From positions 13,214,713-13,278,712 of the forward strand of contig OX388309.1 of assembly GCA_947579605.1 (NCBI GenBank): DNA of 64,000 bases. The letters run 5' to 3'. The stretch's first letter is position 1. The number at the start of each line of letters is the position of its first letter. This document shows positions 25,092-37,391 of the stretch, piece after piece. Under the pieces are notes generated by a model. It did no database searches. It saw only the letters and a program-made list of their open reading frames with translations, and was not told where the DNA came from. This stretch comes from Athripsodes cinereus. Taxonomy: Eukaryota; Arthropoda; Insecta; Trichoptera; Leptoceridae. Position numbers and translations under genes: made by a program.

Positions 25092-27129
25092 TTTAGTTAT
25101 TTTTTTATTTTATTTTTTTTATTTATTTATTTAAAAAAATGGGCAACATACAATAAAATTTTACAAAATATAACATAATAACTATTAAACATATTTTTTG
25201 TACTTGACCAGCCCATTTTTGAGTTCATTATTATTATTATTATTGCCAGTACAGTATAAAAACAGAAAAAAAAGAAAAACAAAAACTAAACAAACATTTC
25301 ATTCCTGTCTAATGTGGCTTCTAAAAAGGCTCCTGGACATACAAAAATAAAATACTTAGTAAAATAAAATACTTAGTCCATATTATTACAATAGGTATAA
25401 TTAATTTAGGTAAATGTGATTTCTTCTATCTATAACTTGTATCTGGACAACCACATTGATAAATTATTATTTGATTACTCTGTTTAATTTCATGCGCAGA
25501 ATATTAATAAGTTTAAGATTGAATAATCAATCATAAACGCATAATATTACTGTCGTATACAGTACCGATCGAAGTGTACGCGATGCTCTGGTATATTTTT
25601 GGTTAGACGAATAGAAATTTTCTTAGACCTAGAGTAATGATACATTTCGCCACTTGATTAGATTTTTTTTGAAGTTTTCTTTGGCAATTCTTGAAGTACA
25701 CAAATCTGTATGCCGGAGTGAAACTTCAGTTTTCAGTATGATTGTCGCCGTTGCTTTGCTCTTTACCTACTCTATTCGCTATCGCTTATCTCTTTAACGT
25801 CTTGCAAGTATTCAAATAGAACCACCATAAGCTATGGGCGCCGCTTTGAGATTGCTGCATTCTAGGTTGTCACCAAACTTACTCGTAGTTGTAGAGATAT
25901 TCCGACACTGATCAAATATTAATACATAGAAATATAATATCTATTATAGAATGGCAATTATTGTATTATCAAAACGTACATTGATAATAAAATTAGCATG
26001 GCAAGAAATATGAGATTGGTTAACCAATAGCCAAATTGATCCTGAAATCCTCAAGGACATATGAAATTCATAAAATAACAATACGAAACGAAACTAATGG
26101 AAACAATGGATGTACCTACTCAGTTTATCCAGAATGGAGGGAATAAATAACATACGTAGGTACATAATATCTTCATAAGTGTGAATTTAAATATTTTTGT
26201 CTTATACGCTATTTAATTTAAATGTCACATATATAACAAAAGAAAACAAACATTATGGAAAATTTACACATATCGAGCTATTCTCAAACTCGATAAATTA
26301 AGAATCTTGTATTATGGACACTAACGCGACGATACACATATCTATACAATATGGTAGGCAGAAAAAGACAACTCCATAGAAAAATGTCTTATAACCAGAA
26401 ATATAATTGTCATAGTTATGAGTATAGGTAGTAAATAAATTCAGCTTTTATGAAGAAAATATCGAATAAAACAACTTAGACGTATCTACCCAACTGTTTC
26501 TGTAATCATCATTAATATAAAATGTTACCCGTGCAATACTTTTTTTTTTAATTTTTAGCCTGAGTAAGCTAACCATATTTTGGGTACCTACGCACTTTAC
26601 CATGATTCAGCCTTGCATTGCGTTGTATTTATCATAAATTTTTAAAAAAGCACGAATATCCTTGACACAAATTGAGGATGTGCAGGTATAATTTATTTTC
26701 AAAAGTATTATAAATGAAATACAGCGTTGTGTATTTTATTTATTGAATCAGTAATAGTTGAGAACAAAATCAGTATTAATTTTAACTATAGCAACTGTGA
26801 TATTAGGTAAGTATATCGTTTTCTACCCCTTGAGCGACCATGAACGGTTTTAGACATGACATAATTCATTATTATTCAAATGAAAATTACGCTTATTATC
26901 ACCTGTACTCGAATGTCTATTAAAACTCGATTTTGAACCCGAATAAATTTATTATAGAAATACAATTTTATTATTCTATACTCGTACTTAACGTTCATTT
27001 CGTTCACGTTTTTGCGAGATCATTCATATTAGGTGGAATACCGAAAGAATACTTAAAATATGTTATGTACAAAGTCCTCATGTTTGTGTATTTTATGTGA
27101 ATTCATTAGAACGATCTGTTAGTAGTACT
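25092..27129. other. Intergenic DNA
   Basis: An ATTTATTTATTTA tract at 25119-25131 may be another LINE tail; a slightly GC-richer patch at 25555-25880 shows no ORF or known repeat; the dispersed repeat at 26267-26352 is the only other item. Confidence 0.4.
26267..26352. repeat. Dispersed repeat shared with 56002-56079
   Basis: ATCGAGCTATTCTCAAA.. GAATCTTGTATTATGGACAC..AACGCGACGATA occurs again, diverged, at 56002-56079. Two copies only in this window; type unknown. Confidence 0.55.
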
Positions 27130-27345
27130 TACTTACTTTTCGGGTCCGGACTTCAGACCTTGCCACTCCAGTATGCAGCGACGTACATCGCCTTGTCATT
27201 CGCCATCATCAGGTCACTCACATTACATGCATTCCGCATCAGCGGACATTGCAGTAGGTGAGAGTCACTCTGCTCCTCCCCACAGTCGCAGCTAGTTAGT
27301 AGTAATGACCATAATAATATTATCGCAAAAGCAAGCATTCACCAG
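27130..27345 (-). pseudogene. R1/jockey-type LINE C-terminal fragment
   Basis: The minus strand reads CDCGEEQSDSHLLQCPLM and DLMMANDKAMYVAAYW, the zinc-knuckle-like (C-x-C..H..C) C-terminal end of many non-LTR elements. Only the last 60 or so codons are left. Confidence 0.6.
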
Positions 27346-27574
27346 GCACGCCCAAGTAGCACACGAAGCTACTTATCAGCCGAATAACGGATTTCCATCA
27401 TGCTTAAAGCTGCACAAGGGTTGTATAGGGTCTTATACAGCTGTAATATTGGCCACATATCATCCATTAAAATTATAGCCATTCACTTCATAATAGTTCA
27501 CACGTGGCCCTTTCAGTAAGTCAGTGTAATAAGGGTTCACAAATACCTTTACAGAATATGGCGTAATTTTGTCC

Positions 27575-27915
27575 TCTCATCTATGTGCGGCCCGCGAAGC
27601 ATATGCACACTTTTTTAATAATAGTCAGTACAAGTACCCGTTACTTTTTTGAAAGAGGTATTTTGAGAAAATGTTCTTAAAGAAAACCGAGGAGTTTTGA
27701 AACAAAAAAAAATAAATTAACTGACATGTTTGTGTTTTCCGACTTCAAATTTATTTAATTCAATCATTTTCATTAAAATCCCCCACGACTTCGGGGGGGG
27801 GGGGGAGGTAGAAGTAAATTATCAAATGTTAAGTCTATTGATGTGCGGCCAGGTAGGAAATCTCATTCTGAAATTTAGCCCGGATGCTGAAAAAGGTTGG
27901 CCACCCATGTTCTAG
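27575..27915. mobile_element. Possible hAT relic
   Basis: The motif GTGCGGCC occurs near both sides (27588 and 27843) and the right end AAAAAGGTTGGCCACCCATG resembles the ends of Zaphod/Tip100-like hAT elements. A poly-G tract lies at 27795-27807. No clear left terminus or duplication. Confidence 0.35.
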
Positions 27916-28171
27916 GTGGTCGTAAATATATTTTTTGAGGGTTTTGATGTTATCTGATTGTCTTAATAAAAAGTAGTTACTCAAATAATTGTTAGGTAAG
28001 CACATCGAAAAAAGGTAGTACCTACCTATTAATTATTAAATTCAATTCGATCACCTCCAATCGTCCATCAATGCTAATCCAAGTAGCACCGACCAGAAAC
28101 TGATGTTCTTCATTAATTAACAGCGTCTTTGTATCGATTGAGTTAGGTATATCTTTTAACGAAGTTCTTAA

Positions 28172-28224
28172 CCCTCTGATGTCGTTGTCGTAGGAATGGT
28201 GTATTGTGAAAGAGGGATATTAAG
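28172..28224 (-). mobile_element. Short internal RTE relic
   Basis: The segment CTGATGTCGTTGTCGTAGGAATGG.. followed by TGTATTGTGAAAGAGGGA matches an internal part of the RTE 3' region near 51727-51770. No tail is present. Probably a remnant of an old copy. Confidence 0.5.
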
Positions 28225-28726
28225 AGATAGGTATATTTAAGGACTCTCTACAAATAGTAAATTATTTGTGTTGGATTATGGGTGGGGAGATCGTGCAACC
28301 TTGATTATTGTGGAAATTGACACATATTAGGTATATTAACTATGTAGGTATATAAAGTATATGCACTATACCTACGTGTTATTAAATACACATTTCACTT
28401 TTCAGAACGGAAATAGTCCATTTTATGTTAGCTAATAATAATTGTCGATAAATCAATATGAAAAATATCGCTATTAATATTGATATGTGAACTTCGTAAC
28501 TATTTGAATAGTTACCTTCCCTTCTCAACATACCTACTCGTATATATTACAGACATACCTATTTCTACATACAAATCTATTTCATAAAGCCTACACAATA
28601 AAGAAGTGATAGCGATGATATCGAAAAGTTATATATAGCGCCGTTTAATGATGCGAATGATTTCTCGTGAACAGTGATGTTTTTAGCTCACTGCTGAATG
28701 TGATAGTAGATTGATTATGTTTCAGC

Positions 28727-28938
28727 AGAGCTACTCTTGACACAATCTAAATACGATTTTAATCTAGTCTTGATCTTAGGCATACGACGCGCGAAGGGAC
28801 TATGGTCAAAAATACTCCGCTACCTTGGCGCTAACACTACCGTGAGATTGGTATGCACGTATTTTTGACTAATAGTCATTTCGTGCGTCGTATGATTTAA
28901 GATTAAGTTCGTATTTAGATTTTGTCAAGAGTAACTCT
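28727..28938. mobile_element. 212-bp inverted-repeat MITE, same family as 15915-16321
   Basis: AGAGCTACTCTTGACACAAT, then CTAAATACGA, and the inverted ATTTAGATTTTGTCAAGAGT form the ends; further inside, CATACGACGCGCGAAGGGAC pairs with TTCGTGCGTCGTATG. The TIR shares TCTTGACA-AATCTAAATACG with the 407-bp element, so the two form one family with different interiors. Confidence 0.78.
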
Positions 28939-29183
28939 AAAGGCCCGCAAGCAGCGTATTTCAGGCAGTTAGCACGAATTCCGAGATGGTCGCCTCAGAG
29001 TCTCGTTCACGGAACAGAGCTCAGTTAGACATGTGGGTGGCGTGCCGCTTAAGGACTTGTGGACCGTGACACACAATATGAAGATCATTCTTTTTGGAAA
29101 ACAGAAGAGTGTAGATAAACTCAACCATTTATGCTTCACCTGCTCAGTTAGATTAAAATGGAGAGCTACAGAACAAACAAGTT

Positions 29184-30166
29184 ATTTTTTATTTATTTAT
29201 TTATTCTTTACTGTACATTGATAACAAGCAAATTCACACAAAAATACATTTAAAACAAAGACAACCATACAATCAATATACAGAGGGCGAGTTTATCGCA
29301 GAGGCGCGATTTCTTCCAACTAACCCAATTTCATGAAACTTTCACATAAAGAAAATCTTAAAGAAAGGAAAGAGGAGGTAAAAAAGGAGAAGAATATGTA
29401 GGAAAGGGGACTAGGATACAGAAGCCATATTTTTTGTGATAAAATGGTCCTTGACCGCCCACTTGAAAGCTTGAAGAGTGGGGAGCAACCTTATCCTGGA
29501 AGGCAAACTATTCCAACAGCGAGCACCATGAACAGAAAAAGAGTTTGTAAAAAAGTTTGAGCTATGAGCTGGTATCGCCAGAAGACGCTCGCTATTGGAT
29601 CGTAAGGGCAAGCCATGGCTCGAAAGATACTCAAACATTTCCTTGAGATAGTATGGTGAAGACGTAGAGTATAAACAATTATAAACCAGTGATAAGACAT
29701 GGCGATCTCGTCTTTGGCGCACGGTAAGCCATTTCAGTTTATTCCTAAATCTTGTTATGCGATCAGATCTTTTCAGATCAAAGATGAAACGAATGCCAGT
29801 ATTTTGTAACCTTTCCAGTTTAGTGAGTAATTCCAAGTTACAACCAACGTAGGCACAATCGGCATAATCAAGGATTGGAAGAAGAAGAGACTGGACCAAA
29901 AGAGTTCTAATTTTCATGGGTAAGAACCTGTGCAATCTCCTCAGATTATGCATGCTGCAAAAGAATCTCCTCCTAACATTATTAACGTGTTGACGCCAAG
30001 AGAGCTCTCTATCCAGTAAGAGACCAAGATTCTTTGCAGTTTTGGAATAAGGGATTACAGTGGAGTCAATGTATGTATTAGGGATCGTTAGATTATTCAG
30101 TTTTGAGATTGAATAGGGGCTTCCTGTAATAGTTATGCAATCGACAGTATATTTATCCAGTGGCGG
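29184..30166 (-). pseudogene. 5'-truncated jockey/CR1-type LINE, C-terminal RT region
   Basis: The minus-strand frame is open from about 30166 down to 29411: KNLGLLLDRELSWRQHVNNV, then MHNLRRLHRFLPMKIR, LPILDYADCAYVG, WLTVRQRRDRHVLSL and GARCWNSLPSRIRLL, the usual C-terminal half of jockey/CR1-type elements. The 3' untranslated part (29184-29410) contains the block CAGAGGGCGAGTTTATCGC and ends in an AATAAATAAATAAAT tract. Many shorter copies of this 3' end lie in the window. The 5' boundary near 30166 meets an unrelated TGGCGGATACAGA repeat. Confidence 0.85.
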
Positions 30167-30330
30167 ATACAGATGGGGAGGTGTGCGGGCGTCCCCCCCC
30201 TCGCCGGGCCTATTGACGATGTCTTATATATGGGTATAATCAGTTTAAATAAAATGGAATTGTCTTGTATATGTGTATAATTTTTGCGCCCCCCCCCCTT
30301 TAGTTGTTTTCTGAATCCGGTTTGCTGAGC
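30167..30330. repeat. TGGCGGATACAGA-type repeat with C-runs
   Basis: Left end CAGTGGCGGATACAGA and right end TCTGAATCCGG..GCTG are loosely inverted. Poly-C runs lie at 30194-30201 and 30292-30300. Possibly a small hAT-like MITE, but no 8-bp duplication was found. Confidence 0.35.
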
Positions 30331-31299
30331 CTAGATTATCTGAAAAATATGCATAAATATAGTAGAAAAAGTAACATTTAACTAACCATGGAATATGCGT
30401 GTCATATGTTAATGCACGAGTGATATTTTTTTTGTTTGTATAATAATTATCAATCGAACAAATTCCGCATTAGCGGAATCCACTGTAGTGCATGATTGTA
30501 TGCGTGCTATTTATTATACGTTGTATTGAGATTATTGTTGTAAATACAGCAATTATTAAAATTTTCAGTCAATTATAAAACTGTATTTACTTACTTGTTT
30601 AAAAAATTGACTGTTTGAGGTATGCGCAAGGGAGTTACATAGTATAAGCAGTACCTATGTATTATGTGTAGGAACCGGGTAGGTAGAGAAGATTCGTGCT
30701 GGCTTCTCTGCTTGTGATAAACCATTTTATGCAACACACTAATAATTATAACTACACACTAAAATACAAAAAAAAACTATGTAGGTTGTAATTACATAGT
30801 CTAATATATAATTTTGACGCTTAAAAAAATGTTTTTCTTTATTGACGAAAAGAGAAAGTAGTGATAATTTTCAAAAATGATTTTCTTGTAATTTAATGTA
30901 CATAGTTATTTAATGTTTGCTCAATAAATGATTATTGCTGACATTGAAGTAAGTTTCGCGCGATGAAACGTATGTGTGTTCGTATCTTTGTACATTATTT
31001 AACGCAGTATAAAAGAGTAATAAAAAAGTTTGCAGTGTAGGGGTGTGATATATATCCATTATCACGAACCTATGAAAAGGAAAATTTTCAGTTGTGTTTG
31101 TGAGTGAACCACGAGAGACGCACCGTAGGTTCATTGACGTAGTTTGTACTTATGTATAATGATCAGATCTGTAGATACGTATGTATAGCAGGGTAGTATC
31201 AGAACATAATGGTAAACATACGGCGTATATAACAATAATGTAGTCGTAGCAGATAAGTATGTATACATGTCAAACGCTTTGCATAGCACTGAACAGGGA

Positions 31300-31680
31300 G
31301 AATTCACTATATATTCTATTCAGTCAGTAACAGTATACCTACGGTCGGTTGGTATACCTCGTAGGTAAACAGTATAGCACAACCCAACCAAGAGAATACA
31401 ATCATACTGTGTAGTCGGTGAACTACGATAACTTCAACTTGTCGTGGCGTTTGCACGAGCGTCAATGAGACTCTTTAGTCTTCTTTCCTCCTCACTCTTT
31501 AGTAGTCCACCGGAAAACGTCAAATGCGGGTAGTGTTTTTCACAATTTTCGCGAGTGTACATTTTCCACGGTATTAGTTTTCAGTCGAGTGTTTTACATG
31601 GTAGCATTGCGTAGAAGACTCGAGTTCGTGTTTTTATAATTAAAATGTCGTTCAGGTGACTGTGACCGTAATGAAATAGG
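31300..31680 (+). promoter_or_regulatory. Possible promoter or non-coding first exon upstream of RhoBTB
   Basis: This stretch is clearly less AT-rich than its surroundings, has several TCAGT-like initiator motifs (for example near 31319-31328) and CG dinucleotides, and contains no repeat I recognise. Since RhoBTB needs an upstream leader exon, this is the most promoter-like segment within 11 kb. There is no direct proof: no TATA box at a fixed distance and no certain donor (CAG|GTGACT at 31659 is only possible). Confidence 0.25.
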
Positions 31681-32704
31681 ATTTTAATTATTCTGTTCCT
31701 GGAATTTAGTCGCTGTCAACACGAATATTCGCTTTGTTTCTTGTTTGTTATAAACGGACGGTTAGTCTATTGGTATGTATCGCATAATATATTCATAAAT
31801 AAATGTTTTTTCGATAAATTGGTGAAATATTAAAGCCGCATCGTCATGATTTCGTGAAAATTACCTTTTGTTACGTATAATCATAATTTTCATGTCCAGC
31901 GGCGGTGCGAAATTGTTTGAGTAAATAGCATTTTCCACAAATTATTCTTGTTTCTTTTATCAGAGTTGACGTTATTTGTATAACGAACTTACCATTTTGT
32001 ATTTTCGCATTAGATTCAGAAATCTTGTTTTGAATAAATCCAATAAAGTGTTCATACTCTTTTATGATTAAAATGTTCACCATAAATTAAAAATGTGCAA
32101 TGAAAGTCTTTAACTTATGTCATCTTATCATCTGCATCGTATTTTTGTTTACTTGTTTTCACTTGAGAATAATTTTAATGAGGCGCATCTTATATTTTTT
32201 TCTTATTTTGCTCGATAACAATTATTATGTTCTCCATTTATTGACAATAATTTCACTTTCATTATTTTTTTGAATTTATTCTGCAGTAATAATAATTAAT
32301 TCCTGTAAATAGTATTTCAAAGAAAGTTTCCAAAGAGTGAAATGAATGAATTAATATGTGTCATTCTTCTTAGACTATTAGGTACAATTTAGTGACATCA
32401 TAAGTATGCCTTATATTTTCAATACATGTCAGTTACCTAGTACAGAAGCTGTTCCACTTGTAGGAGAAAACATAGAAGATGTAGATCCAAGGTTACCAAA
32501 TTGCTGTCACAGTTGATCTGATAAAGGAAAAAGCTGGAAGCACAGATCATTGTATCACAAATCACCAATAATATATCATATCTCTGACATTTTATCAAGT
32601 TAATTGAAGCATCGCTGATGAGTCTGATGAACTGAGATCTGGCCCACATTTTCGCCTAGATTAAAAGTAAAAAACAAATAAATTGAAATTATTAATTTAA
32701 TTAT

Positions 32705-32846
32705 TATCATCATCATCATTACCCTCAATGCTCTCTGGAACACAGGGCCGAACTAGCCTCCTTTATTCAGAATGATTCTGCGCCAATTGTGTAACCTCTT
32801 CCCATAACATTCCCTGAGCTCTTTTGTCTTTGTTATAGGAACAATT
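32705..32846 (-). mobile_element. Degenerate RTE 3' fragment
   Basis: The + strand shows the reverse complement of an RTE end: ATCATCATCATC, then CCCTCAATGCTCTCTGG, an altered CAGGGC..AGCCTCC block and GCGCCAATTGTGTAACCTC. About 140 bases survive, with indels. Non-coding relic. Confidence 0.75.
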
Positions 32847-33305
32847 TAATATATAAAGAAAAAAAAAATAATGTGTTTTTCTCATAATTTCGGTAATTTT
32901 TATATTTTAAACATAGATACCCTTACTAAGTTGTTCTGATAGAGAGTCTTACTTTAAAAGTTAATTTTTGCATCTAAAAGATTTTCATTCACTGCTATGA
33001 ACATTTTCCAGAGAACGTGATTTTGAAAAAATCCATAGGAGATGAAAACAATTTCATAGATAAAGTAAATACCTACAGCAAAAATTTAACTGTATTTAAA
33101 ATGTCTATGGTTATCACTTTTTTAAAACTTTTAAGCTAGTAATTTGTTTGGTATCTTCTTAGCATATTGGTCAGCATCAAAAACAGTAAAAGACCAAAAC
33201 ATTAAAAACATCCACTCTATATACCCATTCCCTCCCAGAAAGCCACAACCTCTCCTGCAGCTCTCCCTCAGATGAGTTCACTCCGTTAATTCCTAGGTAT
33301 ATTTA

Positions 33306-33837
33306 GGGCCGAAATTATAAACGAGAAACCCAATATTCGTAAGTATGTCGACACTTTACGAACGGATGGCGATCTGTTCGTACATTCTACTAGATACTGC
33401 ATTATAAAACTATTTTGACAATTCGTTAAAAAGAAATATTTTTGCCTACTGTACCCATTGTTTTCAACCGGTGGTCACATAAGATCTTGCCTGTCCCTTT
33501 TATCTACCTGCTCCCTATTCATAAAAACTTCACCCAACAATCTCATAATTTACACAAAACAAATGAGTAAATGACAGCGATGCTATGATAATATATCCTA
33601 ACAAAACACGTGCGTAGATTCATCTATTGTTATTTCTTTCTCTCTTCAGGCAAATAGTGAGACAGCAATGCTAATCGTCAAAACTAATCCCTGGTCGGTC
33701 GGCCAGTTAAAGCCGATGGTAACATTTTACTGAAATAATATCAACGGATGTTTATAATGCTGAAAAACGAGTAGTTATATCAAATTTTGGACCATATTAA
33801 AATAACTTGAGCTAACGGACTTTTATAATATTGGCCC
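33306..33837. mobile_element. 532-bp PIF/Harbinger-type MITE
   Basis: The ends GGGCCGAAATTATAA and TTATAATATTGGCCC are inverted repeats flanked by TTA (33303-33305 and 33838-33840). No ORF inside. Same superfamily signature as the 118-bp element at 17417 but a different family. Confidence 0.65.
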
Positions 33838-34434
33838 TTAAAAGAAATTATATCTCCCGTAAACAACAATTTCTTATTACTGAAACTGAATATTTGTTGC
33901 TTTATTTTAGTGATTCACAATACATTGGATGCTTTTATATATAATACTCTCTCGTGTTGTATTAGTGAGAAGTGCAATCAGCATATATATATATAATAGG
34001 TTTGTCTGTAGAGTGGTGTGATGATGGTTACTGATTAGGTACCCAGACTGGCTTTCATATTATTTGATTAACACATAAACAGGTCATGTACCTATCCCAA
34101 CATCACATTTTATCATATAACTACCAACAAACATACCTATTATTATATTAAATAACACCATATACTGTACTTATATCAGCTGTATGACCAAACAATACAG
34201 CACTATGTCACGAAACATTGTTTCCTCTATGGCCCTTAAAAGTTTCTTAAAAAAAAATTACATTTGCTTCTCACTTGTTTGTTAACATGAAATTACTGCC
34301 AAAAATGATTATGGGTCATGCCTACATACCATCTATGGTTATTAGTTTTTAAAACTTATGCAATATCATGTTAAAATGCTACTTTTTGACATTAACAAAA
34401 ATTTGAGAATATTTTTTTTATACATGAATATCTT

Positions 34435-34690
34435 CTTCTTCTATCAGTGCCGTATCAGGTCCCCCCGACGTTGGCGATCACTCTGGAGAATGCCTCACTG
34501 TCTCGCGCTGTGCGGACCAGCTCTCCCATCCGTGTTATTCCGGTCCATTGCCATATATTTCGCAGCCACGACATCTGCCTCTTTCCTACTCCACGACGTC
34601 CCTCAATCTTGCCTTCTTTTATCAACTGCAGAAGCCGATATTTATCACCTCACAGGATGTGGGCCAAATATGAGACTACATGAATATAAA
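34435..34690 (-). pseudogene. LINE 3' fragment with GAAGAA tail
   Basis: Minus-strand translation gives LAHILCGDKYRLLQLIKEGK, IEGRRGVGKRQMSWLRNI and WTGITRMGELVRTARDS, the C-terminal domain common in RTE/R4-like insect LINEs (DKYxLLQLIxEGKIEGRRG). It ends at a stop and a GAAGAAGAA tract (34434-34443 on the + strand as TTCTTCTTC). 5'-truncated. Confidence 0.75.
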
Positions 34691-35740
34691 TAACAAAATA
34701 TGACACGCCTTCAGATAGGTGGATATGGCATCCAAAAGAGGTTAACAAGGACAGCACTATGTTCACAAACCAATTTGACAAAAATTCAACATAATACAGT
34801 TTTGCTTCAATATGTACCTACATGTATACAACATACTGCTTAATGTTACATTTCAGTATGCAGTTCATTATCATTGGCCATAGGTACCTACCCACTCTTT
34901 AATTTGTCTCAACTTCTTAGTGTTGCTCTTTACTGCCGAGGTTCATGATCTCTTAGAATTAATTAATTCTCTTATGATTTTGCATCTTTTCATTGTGCCT
35001 TGTAAAATAAAATATGTTACTTGTTGCAAAGTATCCTTTGCTTCATAAATTTATTTACTTTTTACACTAAATGCTACACTTTTTCAATTTTCAATTCTTA
35101 CCAATATAAAGCTTGTCGACATACAGAAAATATTGTCGACGGAAAGTACTTGGTACAAATTCATATTAAATTATTAGAATCAAAACACTTTTGGTAATAT
35201 AAGTCAATGGTGATTGTACATAGTTTCTTCATTTCAGAGAAGATCCTGAATGTCGACTTGTGACTAAGAATGTTTACATGGAAATACAAATTACAAATAA
35301 AATAATATTACTTCTTATAACCTTTTCAATATACTTTAAATAATTTATTTGGTTTTAATCTTTTTTTTAAAAAAAAAAAATTTAATTTACAAACTAATAA
35401 TATTACATACACACCTTATTACTATAAAAACACATTTATTACATGTTTGACCCTCAAAATTGAGCAGTGCTCGTGCTTTGAGAGTTCAAAAATATTTCAT
35501 ATAATTTACATAAAACAATAGCGCTTACCAAATAATAATAAAAACAAACACACATCTACAATACAAATAGCAACCAAATACAGTTTCTCAACAAAACTCA
35601 ACAACAGAGCAGTTGAACAGCTATTTAAAAACATCTTTCAGATTCAATTTAAAACTCTGATTTTTTTTTGTAGAATCATACTTAGATTTTTTGTTCAGCT
35701 TATTGTACCACACAGCACCCAAATGAGTATCCTAGTGGTG

Positions 35741-36955
35741 TTTATTTATTTATTTATTCATTTGTTAACAGCTATTAATAATAAGCTTTTTTATACATTA
35801 AAAAAAAAAAGAACACATCAAAAGATCCATAATCAGAGATAAAAATTTACATATGAGCCGTACAAATGCAAACAGCACTATCTCTCTACAAGAAAAAATT
35901 ATGTTGGGCAAACGTATTTGAAATATTGGCAATGTTAAGCGAAAAAAAGTCTGAAAATAACTAAAGCAAAGAGAAAGCAATATGCTTACATTTAGAAAGT
36001 AGAACATTTTACAAGACAGTGTTGTCCAGCAAATGTTTTTCTGGGAGGTACCTTAATTAGGCCTCCCAGTCTTGGACACGCACTAATGTCATCCAGTGAG
36101 TGGAGTTTTTGTACAAAATACTCTACAAACCTGAGACACTGCCTTTCTTTTATAAATATTATCCAATGTGGGCACCAGAAATTCTTTAAAAAGTTCTGAG
36201 GTTGGGTGATCCATCGGTTTTTTAAGAATTATTTTTATAATACTTCTTTGGCTGACGCCCAGGGAATAGAGAGCTATAATACCATATTGCAACACAGATT
36301 GGACAAGAGAAAAATACACTTCTTTCATTTGCTTAACATTTAAAATATCCCTTAGTCTATAAAATATATAGAACATTTATCTTATACTCTTTACAGTGGT
36401 TTGCACATGGTCTTTCCATTTCATATTTGAGTCAATTTCAACTCCAAGGTACTTAACAGTATTTGATTCCTTTAAATTTACACAATTTGAACCACCACAT
36501 GATTTTATCTTATTTGTGCAAGAGTTACTATGAATTTTAATATCAAGGGCGGTAGTAGGCTTACCTTTAATATTTATAGAGAAATTGACATAATTTGTTT
36601 TCTCAGCATTCGGTGATAATAAACTCGCGTCAAACCAGCCCTTGAGCAAATTAATTTCTGTATTCACAATTGTTTCCACTTCTTCCCATGTACTACCATG
36701 GGCAATCAACTCTGTATCATCGGCAAATGACAACACTGTCGACTTAAGGGAAAGGCTAAAAATTTGATTTACATATAAAATAAATAATATTGGCCCAAGA
36801 ACCGTACCCTGCGGAATCCCAAACTCAGAAGTTAATGGCTCACTGAGAGAAGACCCAATTTTAACCCTTTGATCTCTTTGATACAGATAGCTCTCCAGCC
36901 ATTTTCCAACTTTACCCGTGATCCTTATTTGATTCAATCTTTCCAACAATTTACA
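35741..36955 (-). pseudogene. 5'-truncated CR1/jockey-type LINE with one in-frame stop
   Basis: On the minus strand, 36949-36377 encodes reverse transcriptase motifs: GIPQGTVLGPILFILYVN and the catalytic FADD box (LSFADDTELIAHG), then NTVKYLGVEIDSNMKWKDH. A single TAA at 36377-36379 interrupts the frame, which then goes on unchanged to 36089 (YGIIALYSLG region). The 3' end appears to be the AATAAATAAATAAA tract at 35741-35760. Upstream endonuclease and N-terminal RT are missing. One nonsense change in an otherwise open frame suggests moderate age. Confidence 0.8.
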
Positions 36956-37391
36956 GTGGCTAACGCTGTATATTTAAACTTTATATTTAATCATTTTACA
37001 ATTTGAGTAGGTACATTTTAATTATAACAAGCATAATAAGCATTATTTACAGATTAGCCACACTAGTCTCATGGCTCTGTTGTTGCCGCCAAACATTCAA
37101 CGAACAAATACACTTAAAGGATGTCAATAAAAAATCCAAAAAAAAACAAAACGTTAATGAATTATAAGTTCCCAAGAAAAAAGAATGACAATTATTGATT
37201 AATAAACAATTAAGGCATAAAATGCAATTTCTAAACCTCTCAAAAACGAATACTTCCACTATGACACACCCCCAAAAATTTGACTTATTTATTAAAGGGG
37301 TAAAAATAAAAAATCTAAAAATAAAAATCTGTTAATCTAAAAATAAATCTAAAATTCTGTAGCGTCTGTTTAAATGACTGTAGGGGTCTGG

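Larger units (their letters stand above)
31681..34434. other. AT-rich DNA, possibly RhoBTB first intron
   Basis: Holds the RTE relic at 32705 and the Harbinger MITE at 33306. No coding exon was found. If the promoter guess at 31300-31680 is right, this and the sequence up to 41902 are intronic. Confidence 0.4.
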
